Shown here in pieces: positions 7,049 through 16,986 of a DNA stretch of 64,000 nt (within the stretch, counting starts at the first letter, position 1; every line of letters begins with the position of its first letter). The notes under the pieces were generated by a model. It saw only the letters and a program-made list of their open reading frames with translations. It was not told where the DNA came from and ran no database searches. The position numbers were made by a program, and so were the translations under genes. The DNA comes from Vibrio amylolyticus (lineage in GTDB: Bacteria > Pseudomonadota > Gammaproteobacteria > Enterobacterales > Vibrionaceae). Where the stretch lies: positions 1 to 64,000 of the forward strand of contig NZ_JAJHVV010000006.1 of NCBI RefSeq assembly GCF_023145695.1, given 5' to 3'.

Positions 7049-9076
7049 TTATTTCTCTTTAGTTGTTTCTTCTTCACCTGTCTTTTCTTCGTTGGCGGCT
7101 TCTACGACTTCAAGTGGGAATTCTTGAGTGGGTTTCGCAACAATATTGCGATTCTCAAGATTAACTTCTGCCAGTACCACTTCTAGTGTATCGCCTAATC
7201 GATAGACAAGGTTTTTATCTACCGACAGTGTGCCGTTTTCAGAATTACAGTCAATGCGCTCTTTGTTATTAACAACAAGAGAGCCAGGGATGAAAGCAGC
7301 AGCGCCATTCTCAAGCAATCGAATACGCATACCTGCACGATTAATGTCGAAGATTTCACCAATAAACTTAGTTTCTTTTGCTGGCTCATCAATCAAGGTT
7401 CTCGCGTAAAGCCAATCTCCGACATTTCGTTCTGCAATCTTATGGTGTTTACGATGCAGCGCCATCTCTTCACCAACGGTTTCGTCTGGGGTCTGGACTG
7501 GCTCTTTGCCGAGTACATGGGCTTTCAACATACGATGATTAATCATGTCGCCATATTTACGGATTGGAGATGTCCATGTCGCATAAATATCAAGTCCCAT
7601 GGCGTAATGTGGAAGGGGCTGGTTACCCATTTCACTATAAGTTTGAGATTTACGAATACGATTATCTAAGTAGCTTGTGTCTTGTTCACCTAACCAGCGA
7701 CGAAGTGCTGCAAAGCCTTCTAGTGTTTCAACGCTTTCTGCATTATAAGGTAGCTCGCCTTCCGGATTCACCAGTTTGATGACGTCGGCTATCTTTTCAG
7801 GTTTAAAACCAGAATGAGTGTTGAACACACCGGTATTAAAGTTGGCTTTCAGTGTTTTACCTGCACAGATGTTCGCGGTAATCATTGACTCTTCAACAAG
7901 GCGGTTTGCTGAGCGACGCATATCAGCGTGAATAGCGACAACATCGTTGTTTTCACTAAGCTCAAAACGGTAGTCTGGGCGATCAGGGAAAACAACAGCG
8001 TTCGTTTGACGCCAATTGGCTCGAGCTTGAGAAAACTCAAACAGGTCACGCACAATAGAAGCAATCTCTTCAGTGGGCTGCCATGAATCACTGCTACCAT
8101 TTTCAAGCCAATCTGAAACGTGATCGTAAACTAAGCGAGCATGAGATTTGATATTGGCAGCGAAGAACTTAATGTCTTCTCCAATAACACCGTCTTTACT
8201 TACCGTGACGCTACAACACAGGGCAGGACGAACTTCGTTTTCAATCAGCGAACACAGTTCGTCAGCAAGATCTCGAGGCAACATAGGAATATTGCGACCC
8301 GGCATATAAATAGTAAAGCCACGCTCACGTGCGACTTTATCCATTTCATCATCAGGTGTGATGTAAGCGGTAGGATCAGCAATAGCGATGGTTAATTCGA
8401 AATCACCGTTGTCTTTCTTTTTCGCGTATAGTGCGTCGTCCATATCTTTGGTGGACTCACCATCGATAGTAACGAAAGGAATGTGGGTCATGTCGATGCG
8501 CTCTAAGTCAGCATCATCCTTTAATTCCCAATTTTCAATGCCTGCCGGCTCGCTGTTTGGTAAGTCGTTTTGAGCAAGTGTCACCCACCACGGTGCTATT
8601 TTGTCATCGGCGTCAGTAATCTTCTCTGAAATCTCAACAAAGAAACCGTTCTCACCGTTTAAAGGGTGACGGATAAGGTGAGCAACCACCCAGTCACCTT
8701 CAGCAAAGTGTTCAGGGTTAAGCCCTTTCTTCACTTTTGCCTTAAATGACTGCTTTTTAAGTTGTGGGTGATCTGGTGTAACGTTTAACTTTCCTTTAAA
8801 AAGCTTCACTCGACCAATAAATCGAGTTAACCCTTGTTCAACTAGCTCTTGAGGCTCGGCAACCTCTTTCTCTTTTTCAGTACGAATGATCGCCACGACT
8901 TTATCACCGTGTAAGCATTTCTTCATATACGGTGGTGGGATAAAGAAACTGGTCTTATTATCGACCTCTAAAAAGCCGAAGCCTTTATCAGTTGCTTTGA
9001 TTGTGCCTTCCTTTTTTGGAAGGTTCTCTTGAATCTGTTGCTTGAGCTGAGCTAATAGTGGGTTATCTTGGAGCAT
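7049..9076 (-). CDS. rnb: Exoribonuclease II
   Basis: This 675-residue processive 3'-5' exoribonuclease acts in mRNA turnover. Start ATG 9076 ([16 protein letters not shown]) matches the family N-terminus and follows AAGAAGTG; a longer reading adds 14 unlikely residues. Domains: N-terminal cold-shock OB folds ([30 protein letters not shown]); the RNB catalytic domain with the acidic cluster in [11 protein letters not shown] (about residues 207-217) and [13 protein letters not shown]; a C-terminal S1 domain. The last 40 residues are Glu/Lys-rich, slightly longer than in Escherichia coli. It is head-to-head with deaD, so two RNA-metabolism genes share an upstream region. Confidence 0.97.
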   Translation of the reverse strand: MLQDNPLLAQLKQQIQENLPKKEGTIKATDKGFGFLEVDNKTSFFIPPPYMKKCLHGDKVVAIIRTEKEKEVAEPQELVEQGLTRFIGRVKLFKGKLNVTPDHPQLKKQSFKAKVKKGLNPEHFAEGDWVVAHLIRHPLNGENGFFVEISEKITDADDKIAPWWVTLAQNDLPNSEPAGIENWELKDDADLERIDMTHIPFVTIDGESTKDMDDALYAKKKDNGDFELTIAIADPTAYITPDDEMDKVARERGFTIYMPGRNIPMLPRDLADELCSLIENEVRPALCCSVTVSKDGVIGEDIKFFAANIKSHARLVYDHVSDWLENGSSDSWQPTEEIASIVRDLFEFSQARANWRQTNAVVFPDRPDYRFELSENNDVVAIHADMRRSANRLVEESMITANICAGKTLKANFNTGVFNTHSGFKPEKIADVIKLVNPEGELPYNAESVETLEGFAALRRWLGEQDTSYLDNRIRKSQTYSEMGNQPLPHYAMGLDIYATWTSPIRKYGDMINHRMLKAHVLGKEPVQTPDETVGEEMALHRKHHKIAERNVGDWLYARTLIDEPAKETKFIGEIFDINRAGMRIRLLENGAAAFIPGSLVVNNKERIDCNSENGTLSVDKNLVYRLGDTLEVVLAEVNLENRNIVAKPTQEFPLEVVEAANEEKTGEEETTKEK

Positions 9077-9444
9077 TTTTTCACTTCTTAGGAGTTTGAT
9101 TGCGCCCACTATAATCATTGAGTGGGAATATGGCTATAAGAAAGAGTCCCTTTCATGATGCTTGCAGGCTGTTCAATTGGTTAATTAAAAGACGCTAACG
9201 TAAAAAAGTGACGCTTATGTGACCGCGAAAGCCTATAACGGGACAAAATTGTGATGTATTTCAATTTTTTCTGGATTTTTTTGTGAGTTTAGGGAATAAT
9301 CCGCGTCCCTTAAGTTGTTGTCCCTAGCGGCTTGATGCATTTTGAAACTTATCTGCATCTGAATGGAATCAGCTCAAAACTGGATTGGATTTGGAATTGG
9401 TAGAGCTCGTGGGACCTTTCGTTAATTAATATAGTGGGATCCAC
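9077..9444. promoter_or_regulatory. Divergent rnb/deaD control region with a long deaD leader
   Basis: 368 bp separate the two start codons. In enterobacteria the CsdA/DeaD mRNA has a long 5' leader used in cold induction, and this spacing leaves room for one (inference). T-rich runs near 9260-9280 and a hairpin-capable GC segment near 9305-9330 are visible. No coding frame or known riboswitch was found. Confidence 0.45.
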
Positions 9445-11433
9445 ATGGCAGACCAAGAAGTACAAATTAAGTTCAGTGAACTAGACCTGAGCGCAGACAT
9501 CCTTTCAGCTTTAGACGCAATGGGTTTTGTTTCACCAACACCTATTCAAGCGGCAGCAATTCCTCACCTTATCGAAGGTAAAGACCTGCTTGGTAAAGCT
9601 CAAACAGGTACGGGTAAAACAGCAGCATTCTCTCTTCCTCTGCTTAGCAAGTTAAACCTTGACCAACGTAAGCCACAAGCTATCGTTCTAGCACCAACAC
9701 GTGAGCTAGCAATTCAAGTAGCAGCAGAAGTGAAGAACCTTGGTAAAAATATCAAGGGCTTAAAAGTTTTAGAAATCTACGGTGGTGCATCTATCGTTGA
9801 TCAAATGCGTGCCCTAAAATCTGGCGCACACATTGTTGTAGGTACTCCAGGCCGTGTACAAGACCTTATCAACCGCGACCGTCTACACCTAGATGAAGTA
9901 GCGACATTCGTTCTTGATGAAGCAGATGAAATGCTGAACATGGGTTTTGTTGATGACGTAACTTGGATCATGGAACAAGCTCCAGAGACTGCGCAACGCG
10001 TACTATTCTCTGCAACTATGCCTCCAATGCTTAAAAACATTGTACAGCGTTTCCTACGTAACCCAGAGCACGTTGATGTAGCGGGTAAAAACCATACGGT
10101 TGATAAAGTAGAACAGCAGTACTGGGTTGTTAAAGGTATCGAGAAAGATGAAGCAATGTCTCGTCTACTTGAAACTGAAGAGACTGACGCATCAATCGTA
10201 TTCGTACGTACTCGTCAAGACACTGAGCGCTTAGCTGATTGGTTGTTGGCTCGCGGCTTTAAAGCAGCGGCACTTCACGGAGACATTCCACAATCTCAAC
10301 GCGAGCGTACTGTAGACAACATCAAGCAAGGTGTTATCGATATCCTAGTAGCAACTGACGTTGTTGCTCGTGGTCTTGATGTTCCACGTATCACACACGT
10401 ATTTAACTACGACATCCCATTCGATGTTGAATCTTACATTCACCGTATTGGTCGTACTGGCCGTGCAGGACGTAAAGGTAAAGCGATTCTATTAGTTCGC
10501 CCTAACCAAATCCGCATGCTACGTACTATCGAACGTGTAACTAAGTCATCTATGGAAGAAATCCAACTTCCACTACGTGACAAAGTAGCAGAAGCTCGCC
10601 TAGTTAAACTTGGTGCAGAGCTAGAAGCTGAAAAAGAACATAAAGCAGTAGAGAAGTTCGCCGAGCTTGTAGAGAAACTACAAGAGTCGCTAGAAATTGA
10701 TGCAGCAACGCTAGCCGCTATTTTACTTAAGCGTCAACAAGGTAAGCGTCCACTGTTCTACGTTGGTGCTGACCCAATGGTTGCCGCTATCGAACGTGAT
10801 AAGCAACGTCGTAAAGAGCGTCGTGATAACCCTCGTGAGGGTGGTCGTGAAGGCGGTCGTAGCTTCAATAACCAAGATTGGGATACTTACGAGCTTCAAG
10901 TAGGTCGCGATCAAGGTGTTCAAGTTAAAGACATCGTTGGCGCACTAGCAAACGAACTAGGCCTAGTTAAAGGTTCTATCGGTGCTATCAAACTAGCTCA
11001 AGGTCAAACGTACGTTCAGCTTCCTAAAGCAATGAACTCTGAGACTGCAGGTAAGCTTGCTAAGCTTCGCATCCGTCAGAAAGAAGTTGGCGCTGTAGTA
11101 AGTGACTTTGATGACTTCCGTGAGTCTCGCGGTGGTCGCGGTGGCGAGCGTCGTGGCAATGGTGGTGGTTACCGTGGAAACCGTGAAGGCGGACGTGGTG
11201 GTGAAGGTCACCGTGGTCGTCGTGAAGGCGGACATCGTGGTAGCCGTGACGGCGGTAATGGTGGCAATGGCGGTGGTTACCGTGGCAACCGTGAAGGCGG
11301 ACGCGATGGAAACCGTGAAGGTGGAAACCGCGATGGCGAACGTCGTTTTGACCGCAACCGTGGTGGCGACAATCGTGGCAACTACCGTGGCGAACGTGGA
11401 CATGGTCGTCGCACTAACAGCAGCGAATCATAA
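9445..11433 (+). CDS. deaD: ATP-dependent DEAD-box RNA helicase (CsdA type)
   Basis: This 662-residue RNA helicase is involved in ribosome assembly and cold adaptation. In order it shows the Q motif (GFVSPTPIQAAAIP), Walker A AQTGTGKT (about residue 50), PTRELAIQ, TPGR, DEAD (about 158), SAT (about 189), the helicase C domain with LHGDIPQSQRE and HRIGRTGRAGR (about 333). A CsdA-type RNA-binding domain follows (VGAIKLAQGQTYVQLP), then a long Arg/Gly-rich tail from about residue 560. The tail is built of near-repeats such as GGYRGNREGG and GGHRGSRDGG. Tail and length match CsdA rather than RhlB/RhlE/SrmB. It is followed by a strong terminator. Confidence 0.96.
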   Translation: MADQEVQIKFSELDLSADILSALDAMGFVSPTPIQAAAIPHLIEGKDLLGKAQTGTGKTAAFSLPLLSKLNLDQRKPQAIVLAPTRELAIQVAAEVKNLGKNIKGLKVLEIYGGASIVDQMRALKSGAHIVVGTPGRVQDLINRDRLHLDEVATFVLDEADEMLNMGFVDDVTWIMEQAPETAQRVLFSATMPPMLKNIVQRFLRNPEHVDVAGKNHTVDKVEQQYWVVKGIEKDEAMSRLLETEETDASIVFVRTRQDTERLADWLLARGFKAAALHGDIPQSQRERTVDNIKQGVIDILVATDVVARGLDVPRITHVFNYDIPFDVESYIHRIGRTGRAGRKGKAILLVRPNQIRMLRTIERVTKSSMEEIQLPLRDKVAEARLVKLGAELEAEKEHKAVEKFAELVEKLQESLEIDAATLAAILLKRQQGKRPLFYVGADPMVAAIERDKQRRKERRDNPREGGREGGRSFNNQDWDTYELQVGRDQGVQVKDIVGALANELGLVKGSIGAIKLAQGQTYVQLPKAMNSETAGKLAKLRIRQKEVGAVVSDFDDFRESRGGRGGERRGNGGGYRGNREGGRGGEGHRGRREGGHRGSRDGGNGGNGGGYRGNREGGRDGNREGGNRDGERRFDRNRGGDNRGNYRGERGHGRRTNSSES

Positions 11434-11457
11434 TCACATTGCGTGACAAGATAATTT

Positions 11458-11493
11458 AAAAAATCCCCACTAGAAATAGTGGGGATTTTTGTT
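11458..11493 (+). terminator. Intrinsic terminator of deaD
   Basis: AAAAATCCCCACTA-GAAA-TAGTGGGGATTTTT, a perfect GAAA-loop hairpin with a T-tract, lies 25 bases after the deaD stop. Confidence 0.92.
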
Positions 11494-11572
11494 TCTGGCC
11501 TATTTAGTTACCGCTCAGTTCGTTATTGCTCTGTTAGTTACCGTTCAATTCGACTCATAAATGTAATCCCGA

Positions 11573-13093
11573 TTAGAAGAAACCTAATGGATTGGTGTCG
11601 TAACTGATCAATAAGTTTTTCGTGTTCTGGTAGTGATCAAGCATCATTTTATGCGTTTCACGGCCAATGCCCGATTTTTTATAGCCACCAAATGCCGCAT
11701 GAGCAGGGTAGGCGTGGTAACAGTTCACCCAGATTCGCCCAGCTTCGATGTTTCGGCCCATGCGATAAGCTAAATTGGCATCGCGAGTCCATACACCAGC
11801 CCCTAATCCATATTCGGTGTCATTGGCTATCTCTAACGCTTCTGCTTCATCTTTAAAGGTTGTGATGGCTATGACAGGGCCGAAGATCTCTTCTTGGAAT
11901 ACACGCATTTTGTTGTTGCCTTTGAGCATGGTCGGTTGAATATAGAAACCATTTCCAAGGTCTTCACTCTGTTGTGCTACTTCACCACCAACAAGAACCT
12001 GTGCCCCTTCCTGCTTCCCAATCTCTAAATAGCTAAGGATCTTATCAAACTGCTCTTTTGATGCTTGAGCGCCCACTTGAGTATCGGTATCCAGTGGGTT
12101 GCCTTGTTTGATGGTTTTAGCACGTTCAACGACTCTTTCTATAAATTTGTCATAAACGGATTCGTGGATTAGAACTCGAGACGGACACGTACACACCTCA
12201 CCTTGGTTAAAGAAGGCTAACAAGATCCCCTCAACACACTTATCTAAATAACTGTCTTCATGATCGAAGATGTCAGAGAAATAGATATTCGGCGATTTAC
12301 CACCAAGTTCTACCGTTGAAGGGATTAGGCTATCTGCGGCGCATTTTAAGATGTGGTTTCCTATTTGAGTTGAACCAGTGAACGCTAATTTGGCAATTCG
12401 TTTGCTTGTTGCTAACGCTTGGCCTGCCTCTGTACCAAAACCATTAACCACATTAATGACGCCTGCGGGGACTAAATCACCAATTTTTTCCATGAGCACT
12501 AAAATGGACACAGGAGTCTGTTCCGCGGGCTTTAGTACCACACAACAACCGGCGGCGAGTGCTGGCGCTAATTTCCAAGCCGCCATCAGCATTGGGAAGT
12601 TCCATGGGATAATCTGTCCGACAACACCAATTGGTTCAGGGAAGTGATAGCTCGCGGTGTTAACATCAAGTTCCGCTGCGCTGCCTTCTTGTGCTCGTAT
12701 GCAGCCTGCGAAGTAACGAAAGTGATCAACGATGAGAGGTAGATCAGCAGCTAAGGTTTCTCTCACGGGCTTACCGTTTTCCCATGTTTCAGCAACGGCC
12801 AGCTCTTCTAAATGTTCTTCAATACGGTCTGCAATTTTTAGTAAAATATTAGAACGCTCGGTCACGCTTGTGGCAGCCCAGCTTGCACGTGCTGAATGAG
12901 CAGCATCTAAGGCAAGATTAATATCAGCTTCTCCGGAGCGCGCCACTTTACAAAAGTTTTCTCCGTTAATTGGCGAGCCGTTATCAAAGTATTTTCCTTC
13001 GACAGGAGCGACCCATTCCCCACCAATATAATTGTCGTAGTGAGAGTTAAAGCTGACGACTGAATCTTGGTGACCAGGCTGCGCATAAATCAT
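11573..13093 (-). CDS. NAD-dependent acetaldehyde dehydrogenase (AcoD/ExaC-like)
   Basis: This 506-residue aldehyde dehydrogenase oxidises short aldehydes, probably acetaldehyde, to the acid. I use ATG 13093 ([15 protein letters not shown]) because AAGGA sits eight bases upstream and this is the conserved family N-terminus; the longer frame to 13108 places that site inside the gene. NAD-binding motif FTGSTQIG, catalytic Glu in VELGGKSPN (about 260) and nucleophile Cys in [11 protein letters not shown] (about 301) are present. The second nearby Cys is typical of the AcoD/ExaC/AldB group. A sigma-54 promoter lies upstream and an AcoR-type activator gene is divergent, which explains its control. 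Confidence 0.93.
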   Translation of the reverse strand: MIYAQPGHQDSVVSFNSHYDNYIGGEWVAPVEGKYFDNGSPINGENFCKVARSGEADINLALDAAHSARASWAATSVTERSNILLKIADRIEEHLEELAVAETWENGKPVRETLAADLPLIVDHFRYFAGCIRAQEGSAAELDVNTASYHFPEPIGVVGQIIPWNFPMLMAAWKLAPALAAGCCVVLKPAEQTPVSILVLMEKIGDLVPAGVINVVNGFGTEAGQALATSKRIAKLAFTGSTQIGNHILKCAADSLIPSTVELGGKSPNIYFSDIFDHEDSYLDKCVEGILLAFFNQGEVCTCPSRVLIHESVYDKFIERVVERAKTIKQGNPLDTDTQVGAQASKEQFDKILSYLEIGKQEGAQVLVGGEVAQQSEDLGNGFYIQPTMLKGNNKMRVFQEEIFGPVIAITTFKDEAEALEIANDTEYGLGAGVWTRDANLAYRMGRNIEAGRIWVNCYHAYPAHAAFGGYKKSGIGRETHKMMLDHYQNTKNLLISYDTNPLGFF

Positions 13094-13182
13094 AATTTGA
13101 TCCTTCAATGTAAAGCGATGAAACGTTCATCGTTTGTGTTTAAAACAGGTAAGTAACGTGCTTTTTGTTCCAATAGCTAAAC

Positions 13183-13197
13183 GCAAATCACACGCCA
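13183..13197 (-). promoter_or_regulatory. Sigma-54 (-24/-12) promoter for the aldehyde dehydrogenase
   Basis: On the minus strand the sequence TGGCGTG-TGAT-TTGC has the GG and GC doublets and exact spacing of the consensus TGGCACG-N4-TTGC. It sits about 90 bp upstream of the aldehyde dehydrogenase start and points toward it. A sigma-54 activator gene lies on the other side. Confidence 0.8.
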
Positions 13198-13319
13198 ACA
13201 ATGAAATGTTTGTTGTTAAATAAATGTAAAACTATGATTGCAAAAAAGTAATGGTTTGAATCAGCCTGTCAGAGCGATGAGTGGTTCAGAATTATTTATG
13301 TTCAGCTGTTTCATTTTGG

Positions 13320-13364
13320 AACACTTGAACTGTATCAATATGAAACACTGACTCTATATCAATA
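13320..13364. promoter_or_regulatory. Paired 21-bp direct repeats, probable activator (UAS) sites
   Basis: AACACTTGAACTGTATCAATA (13320-13340, one base over the shared 20-mer window) and the related copy at 13344-13364 match at 16 of 21 positions and are spaced 24 bp start to start. They share AACACT and TATCAATA ends. Located 120-180 bp upstream of the -24/-12 promoter and just before the activator gene, they are where an enhancer-binding protein would bind. Confidence 0.55.
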
Positions 13365-13405
13365 AACGCGTGAGCCAGTGAACCATTGAGTTAGGTATGT
13401 GAGCA

Positions 13406-15166
13406 ATGCGACTACAAGTTAACGAAACACCGGAATGGCTAAGCTCCTCATGGAATCGAAGCAGTGATGCGGGTTTAAAACAACGTCGATTACCAGAGGA
13501 CACGCGACTGTCTGCGATGTTATTAAGTGAGCGACGACGTGAAACACAATCGATGATTGATGTTGTGGAAAAGCATGCGTTGCCGTTGTTCAATCAGATG
13601 TTTGCTCGAACCGACAGTCGATTGATATTAACGGACCCTGATGGGGTCATAATCTCCAGTTGGGGCCAGCCACGATTCAAAGAAAAACTCACTGCTATTG
13701 CGCTTGGTAGTGGTGCTTGCTGGCAAGAGAAATTGAAAGGAACAAATGCCATTGGGACAGCGCTGATTGAAGCCAAGCCTATTTCCGTTATCGGTGACCA
13801 ACATTTCATCAAGCAACATCAGTTCATCAGTTGTTCTGCGAGTCCTTTATTTGATCATGAAGGGAATATGATCGGAGTATTGGATATCACTAGCGAGCAG
13901 CAGGAGCACGATATATCGGTACAAGTGCTGGTTCAAAATATGGTTCAACTGGTGGAAAACTACTTGTTGAGTCATATTCCTCAAGGTTCTCTACGCATTG
14001 ATTTAGCCTGCGAGAAATCACTCCTTTACAGTGGGTGGCAGGGTATTCTGATTGCTGATGAAAATGGTAAGATATTGGCCAATAACCGAGTAGCATTACA
14101 GCTATTATCACAACCTTCGGTTATCGGACATTCCATCGATAATCTGTTTGAATCGCAACGACCCATCCCCGGTTTGGTCTTTGAAAAGCAACAACTGAAC
14201 GCGACAAAGCGTAAAGTGAGAACTGTATCGGTTTCGTGTGAATTACATCATGGCGATGATCGTATAGAACATGCTTGGCAGCAAGCGACAAAAGTGATCG
14301 ATAAAGACATTAGCCTTCTGATATTGGGTGAAACGGGCGTCGGAAAAAGTGAGTTCGTAAAATCATTGCACAAATGCAGCTCTCGTAGACGTGGCCCACT
14401 TGTTACGGTTAACTGTGGAGCACTGCCAAAAGATCTGGTTGAGTCTGAATTGTTTGGTCATGTAGCAGGGGCATTTACCGGTGCAAACAATAAAGGGTTT
14501 GTCGGTAAGATAAGACAAGCAGACAAAGGTATTTTATTTCTTGATGAGATCGCCGATATGCCTTTGGAAGCACAGTGCCGTTTGTTGCATGTACTTCAAG
14601 AAAAAGTAGTGGTTCCCGTTGGCTCTGCTCAAAGTCACCCCGTTGATATACAAGTGATAGCCGCAACGCATAAAGATATTGAACAACTTATAGAGCAAGG
14701 CAAGTTTAGGCAAGACCTCTATTATCGTATCAATGGATTAACAGTCGAAGTCCCTCCGTTACGCGATAGGAAGGATAAACGAACGCTAATCAATACTTTG
14801 CATCAGAAATACGCACAAGCACCTCAAATCATATCTGAAGAGCTTATGGCACTCTTTATGAGCCACTGTTGGACTGGTAACATTCGCGAGCTAGATAACG
14901 TGTTAAAGGTAACGACGTTATTGGCAAGCCATGAAGAGTCTTTGCACATCGAACACCTACCTAGTCACATCTTCCGTCAAATGAAAGCAAAGCCTATAAA
15001 AAGTAACAATGAAATGGCTGAAAGTAAGGATTTAAAGTCGACCGTCGATCAAACTCTGATTGACGCTTATCAAGCTACACGAGGAAACATCAGCAAAACA
15101 TCACGACTACTTGGTGTCAGCAGAAATACCATTTATCGAAAATTGAAAATGCTAGGGCTTATTTAG
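13406..15166 (+). CDS. Sigma-54-dependent activator, AcoR-like
   Basis: This 586-residue enhancer-binding regulator has an N-terminal GAF sensor (about 70-190; GACWQEKLKGTNAIGTAL is the AcoR-type signature), a PAS-like segment (about 210-260), and the AAA+ domain. The AAA+ domain has Walker A GETGVGKS (about 308), the sigma-54 contact loop GAFTGA (about 355), GILFLDEIADMP, and the arginine-finger region FRQDLYYRINGL. A C-terminal Fis-type HTH ends the protein (GNISKTSRLLGVSRNTIYRKL). Family members activate acetoin or alcohol/aldehyde metabolism genes. Divergence from an acetaldehyde dehydrogenase with a -24/-12 promoter makes that its likely target. AcoR relatives sense small alcohols, diols or aldehydes; the effector here is not known. 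Confidence 0.92.
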   Translation: MRLQVNETPEWLSSSWNRSSDAGLKQRRLPEDTRLSAMLLSERRRETQSMIDVVEKHALPLFNQMFARTDSRLILTDPDGVIISSWGQPRFKEKLTAIALGSGACWQEKLKGTNAIGTALIEAKPISVIGDQHFIKQHQFISCSASPLFDHEGNMIGVLDITSEQQEHDISVQVLVQNMVQLVENYLLSHIPQGSLRIDLACEKSLLYSGWQGILIADENGKILANNRVALQLLSQPSVIGHSIDNLFESQRPIPGLVFEKQQLNATKRKVRTVSVSCELHHGDDRIEHAWQQATKVIDKDISLLILGETGVGKSEFVKSLHKCSSRRRGPLVTVNCGALPKDLVESELFGHVAGAFTGANNKGFVGKIRQADKGILFLDEIADMPLEAQCRLLHVLQEKVVVPVGSAQSHPVDIQVIAATHKDIEQLIEQGKFRQDLYYRINGLTVEVPPLRDRKDKRTLINTLHQKYAQAPQIISEELMALFMSHCWTGNIRELDNVLKVTTLLASHEESLHIEHLPSHIFRQMKAKPIKSNNEMAESKDLKSTVDQTLIDAYQATRGNISKTSRLLGVSRNTIYRKLKMLGLI

Positions 15167-15535
15167 ATGGCGCTTCGAATGCAGCGCAAAAAGCACGCTA
15201 ACAATCTCTAGATGGTTAATAGAAGATGGAGAGCGTGCTTTTAAAATTAAGCCAATATTTTCAGTACTTGAAAGGGGTTATAGCCCCCCTTCTTTTTGCG
15301 CTGATTGAACCATTGCCTGACGTTGGGATTCTCTTTTCGATGAATTATTTTGTTCGTTGTGCGATTGATTTTCCACATCTCGAGGAACAAAAACAAAGTA
15401 CTTATTAATCGTCATCTCAAAACCTCTCGTTAAAGCGAGTTCCCAATATAGAAGACTATGAACTAGGTCACATCATCCATGACAATTAAAGTGTAGGCGT
15501 AGAATTGGGTATGAGCTAGGTTGTGTATCCTCCTC
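15167..15535. other. Intergenic region with terminator-like hairpins
   Basis: Arms AAAAGCACGCT (15189-15199) and AGCGTGCTTTT (15232-15242) form a long-loop stem after the activator gene. A second GGGG...CCCC hairpin followed by TTCTTTTT lies at about 15267-15297. A 60-codon frame at 15226-15408 crosses this hairpin and shows no protein-like features, so no gene is called. Confidence 0.5.
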
Positions 15536-15931
15536 CTATTGAAAAATAGCAGGGTGGTAGATAGGCTGAACAATATGTCCCTCTGGATCAACACAATGAA
15601 AGCTGCGTGCCCCATCACTATGGTCATGAGGCTGATCGAGTAATGTAACGCCTTCAACCTCCATAAATTCAAACCAATGTTGTAGCGCTTGCTTGCTTTC
15701 CACCATGAAGCCGAAGTGATCAACGCTCGTGTTAGAGGTGCTTCGTTCGCCCAGTGCTCGGCTAAGAGAAAGGTTATCTTGTCCTGTACTTAAGTACACT
15801 AGGTTATCGTTGGCACGTCTTAGAATGTTCATTCCCATTATATGTGTGTAGAACCGCTCGCATTCATCAAACTTCTCTACGACGAGTGCAATATGTCGCA
15901 TTCCAAGAAAAGGGGAAGGTCTTGTCGTCAT
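15536..15931 (-). CDS. VOC family (glyoxalase/bleomycin-resistance-like) protein
   Basis: This 131-residue single-domain vicinal-oxygen-chelate protein starts at ATG 15931, preceded by AAGGATAG. Visible metal-site elements are the early His in GMRHIALVVEKF, VDHFGFMVES, and the terminal PEGHIVQPIYHP with its acidic residue/His. The family includes glyoxalase I, dioxygenases and antibiotic-binding proteins; the substrate cannot be told. It is divergent from the ABM/YtoQ pair, across a 110-bp region containing a perfect palindrome, which suggests shared control. Confidence 0.82.
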   Translation of the reverse strand: MTTRPSPFLGMRHIALVVEKFDECERFYTHIMGMNILRRANDNLVYLSTGQDNLSLSRALGERSTSNTSVDHFGFMVESKQALQHWFEFMEVEGVTLLDQPHDHSDGARSFHCVDPEGHIVQPIYHPAIFQ

Positions 15932-15961
15932 ATTACTATCCTTGTATTTTAACTTGACAAT

Positions 15962-15975
15962 AATTGTATACAATT
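15962..15975. promoter_or_regulatory. Perfect palindrome AATTGTATACAATT (operator-like)
   Basis: This 14-bp perfect palindrome lies in the divergent promoter region of the VOC and ABM genes, directly beside a TTGACA hexamer (15954-15959). The TTGTATACAA core is the type recognised by many GntR/FadR-family repressors (general knowledge). No such regulator is adjacent. Confidence 0.45.
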
Positions 15976-16040
15976 TATCGTGTAATTTACAACAATGTAG
16001 ATTCGTGGTTGGGAAAAAAGAATCTGAGGTGAATTAGAAT

Positions 16041-16343
16041 ATGTACTGCATAATTGTGAAAAATCGAGTGGAACCAGAGAATGAACAGCGCTACAAATCA
16101 ATTATGACTGAGAATGCTCAGGCTTCTGTCCAAAATGAAGATGGGTGTTATCAGTTTGATATAATTCAAGATAAAGAGTCTGAAGGCACTTTCTACTTGT
16201 ACGAAGTTTATCGTGATCAAGAAGCGTTAAAGCAGCATAAAGAAACATCACATTATTTAGACAGTCGTAAGCAACTTGGTGATATTGTGATTGAACAAAC
16301 TGTAATTCGTGCGGATGTTATTGCGCGACCACAAGAAAATTAG
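16041..16343 (+). CDS. Antibiotic biosynthesis monooxygenase (ABM/YgiN-like) domain protein
   Basis: This 100-residue protein forms a dimeric alpha/beta barrel in known relatives. Family marks: an opening CIIVKNRVEPENEQRYK strand-helix, EDGCYQFDIIQDKE, FYLYEVYRDQEALKQHKET and a final strand with VIRADVIARP. Members include quinol monooxygenases and the signal-processing LsrG-like enzymes; the exact role is unresolved. It is followed 23 bp later by a ytoQ-like gene in the same direction, probably one transcript. Confidence 0.85.
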   Translation: MYCIIVKNRVEPENEQRYKSIMTENAQASVQNEDGCYQFDIIQDKESEGTFYLYEVYRDQEALKQHKETSHYLDSRKQLGDIVIEQTVIRADVIARPQEN

Positions 16344-16366
16344 AATACGAACAATAAGGAAGTAAT

Positions 16367-16804
16367 ATGAGTTGGAAAGTTTATTTAAGTGGTGAAATTC
16401 ATACCGATTGGCGCGAGCAGATTATTAATGGTAGTAAAGAACTTGGTTTGGACGTTGAGTTTTTTTCGGCAAATACAGATCATGAATCCAGCGACGCAGC
16501 CGGCGATTTATTGAGAGAAAACACGCAACAGTTTTGGCGCGACCATCAGTCTTCAAAAGTGAATGCGATAAGAACAAAGACGCTAATTAAGCAGTGCGAT
16601 ATTGGCATTGTCCGCTTTGGTGATAAATACAGGCAGTGGAACGCAGCTTTTGATGCAGGTGTTTTAGCGGCCCTAGATAAACCTTTTATCACCCTGCATG
16701 ATGAGTCACTTATTCATCCACTCAAAGAGGTAGATGCAGCAGCAATGGCTTGGGCGGAATGTCCTTCTCAGGTAGTGGAGTTACTGAGTTACATTACGAA
16801 GTAA
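16367..16804 (+). CDS. YtoQ family protein
   Basis: This 145-residue soluble protein matches the YtoQ family (nucleoside 2-deoxyribosyltransferase-like fold). Diagnostic stretches are KVYLSGEIHTDWRE at the N-terminus, DAAGDLLRENTQQFWRDH, and IVRFGDKYRQWNAAFDAG. The enzymatic activity of the family is not established. AAGGAAG lies seven bases before the ATG; the gene is probably co-transcribed with the ABM gene. Confidence 0.85.
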   Translation: MSWKVYLSGEIHTDWREQIINGSKELGLDVEFFSANTDHESSDAAGDLLRENTQQFWRDHQSSKVNAIRTKTLIKQCDIGIVRFGDKYRQWNAAFDAGVLAALDKPFITLHDESLIHPLKEVDAAAMAWAECPSQVVELLSYITK

Positions 16805-16986
16805 GTCTGTGGATGGGAGGTGCGCTTGGCGTTTATGTGTCGATACGCTGCTCATGGGTTTAAAGCTAAGAATATACTGAACTGTTGCAGTCAATAGTGA
16901 TAACTAAGCCCGATAAACGCGATTGAGAATCGATTGCTTCATCGGTTTGTTTCTATAATGACAATAAACTCAAAAAGTGATTATTG

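Noticed and set aside
10993..11403. 136-codon minus-strand frame and a 114-codon plus-strand frame in the deaD tail
   Set aside because: Both are shadows of the Arg/Gly-rich repeat region of deaD; their Thr/Ala/Val-rich composition is what the repeats give in other frames.
15226..15408. 60-codon plus-strand frame after the AcoR-like gene
   Set aside because: It runs through two terminator-like hairpins, has no good ribosome-binding site and no protein-like pattern.
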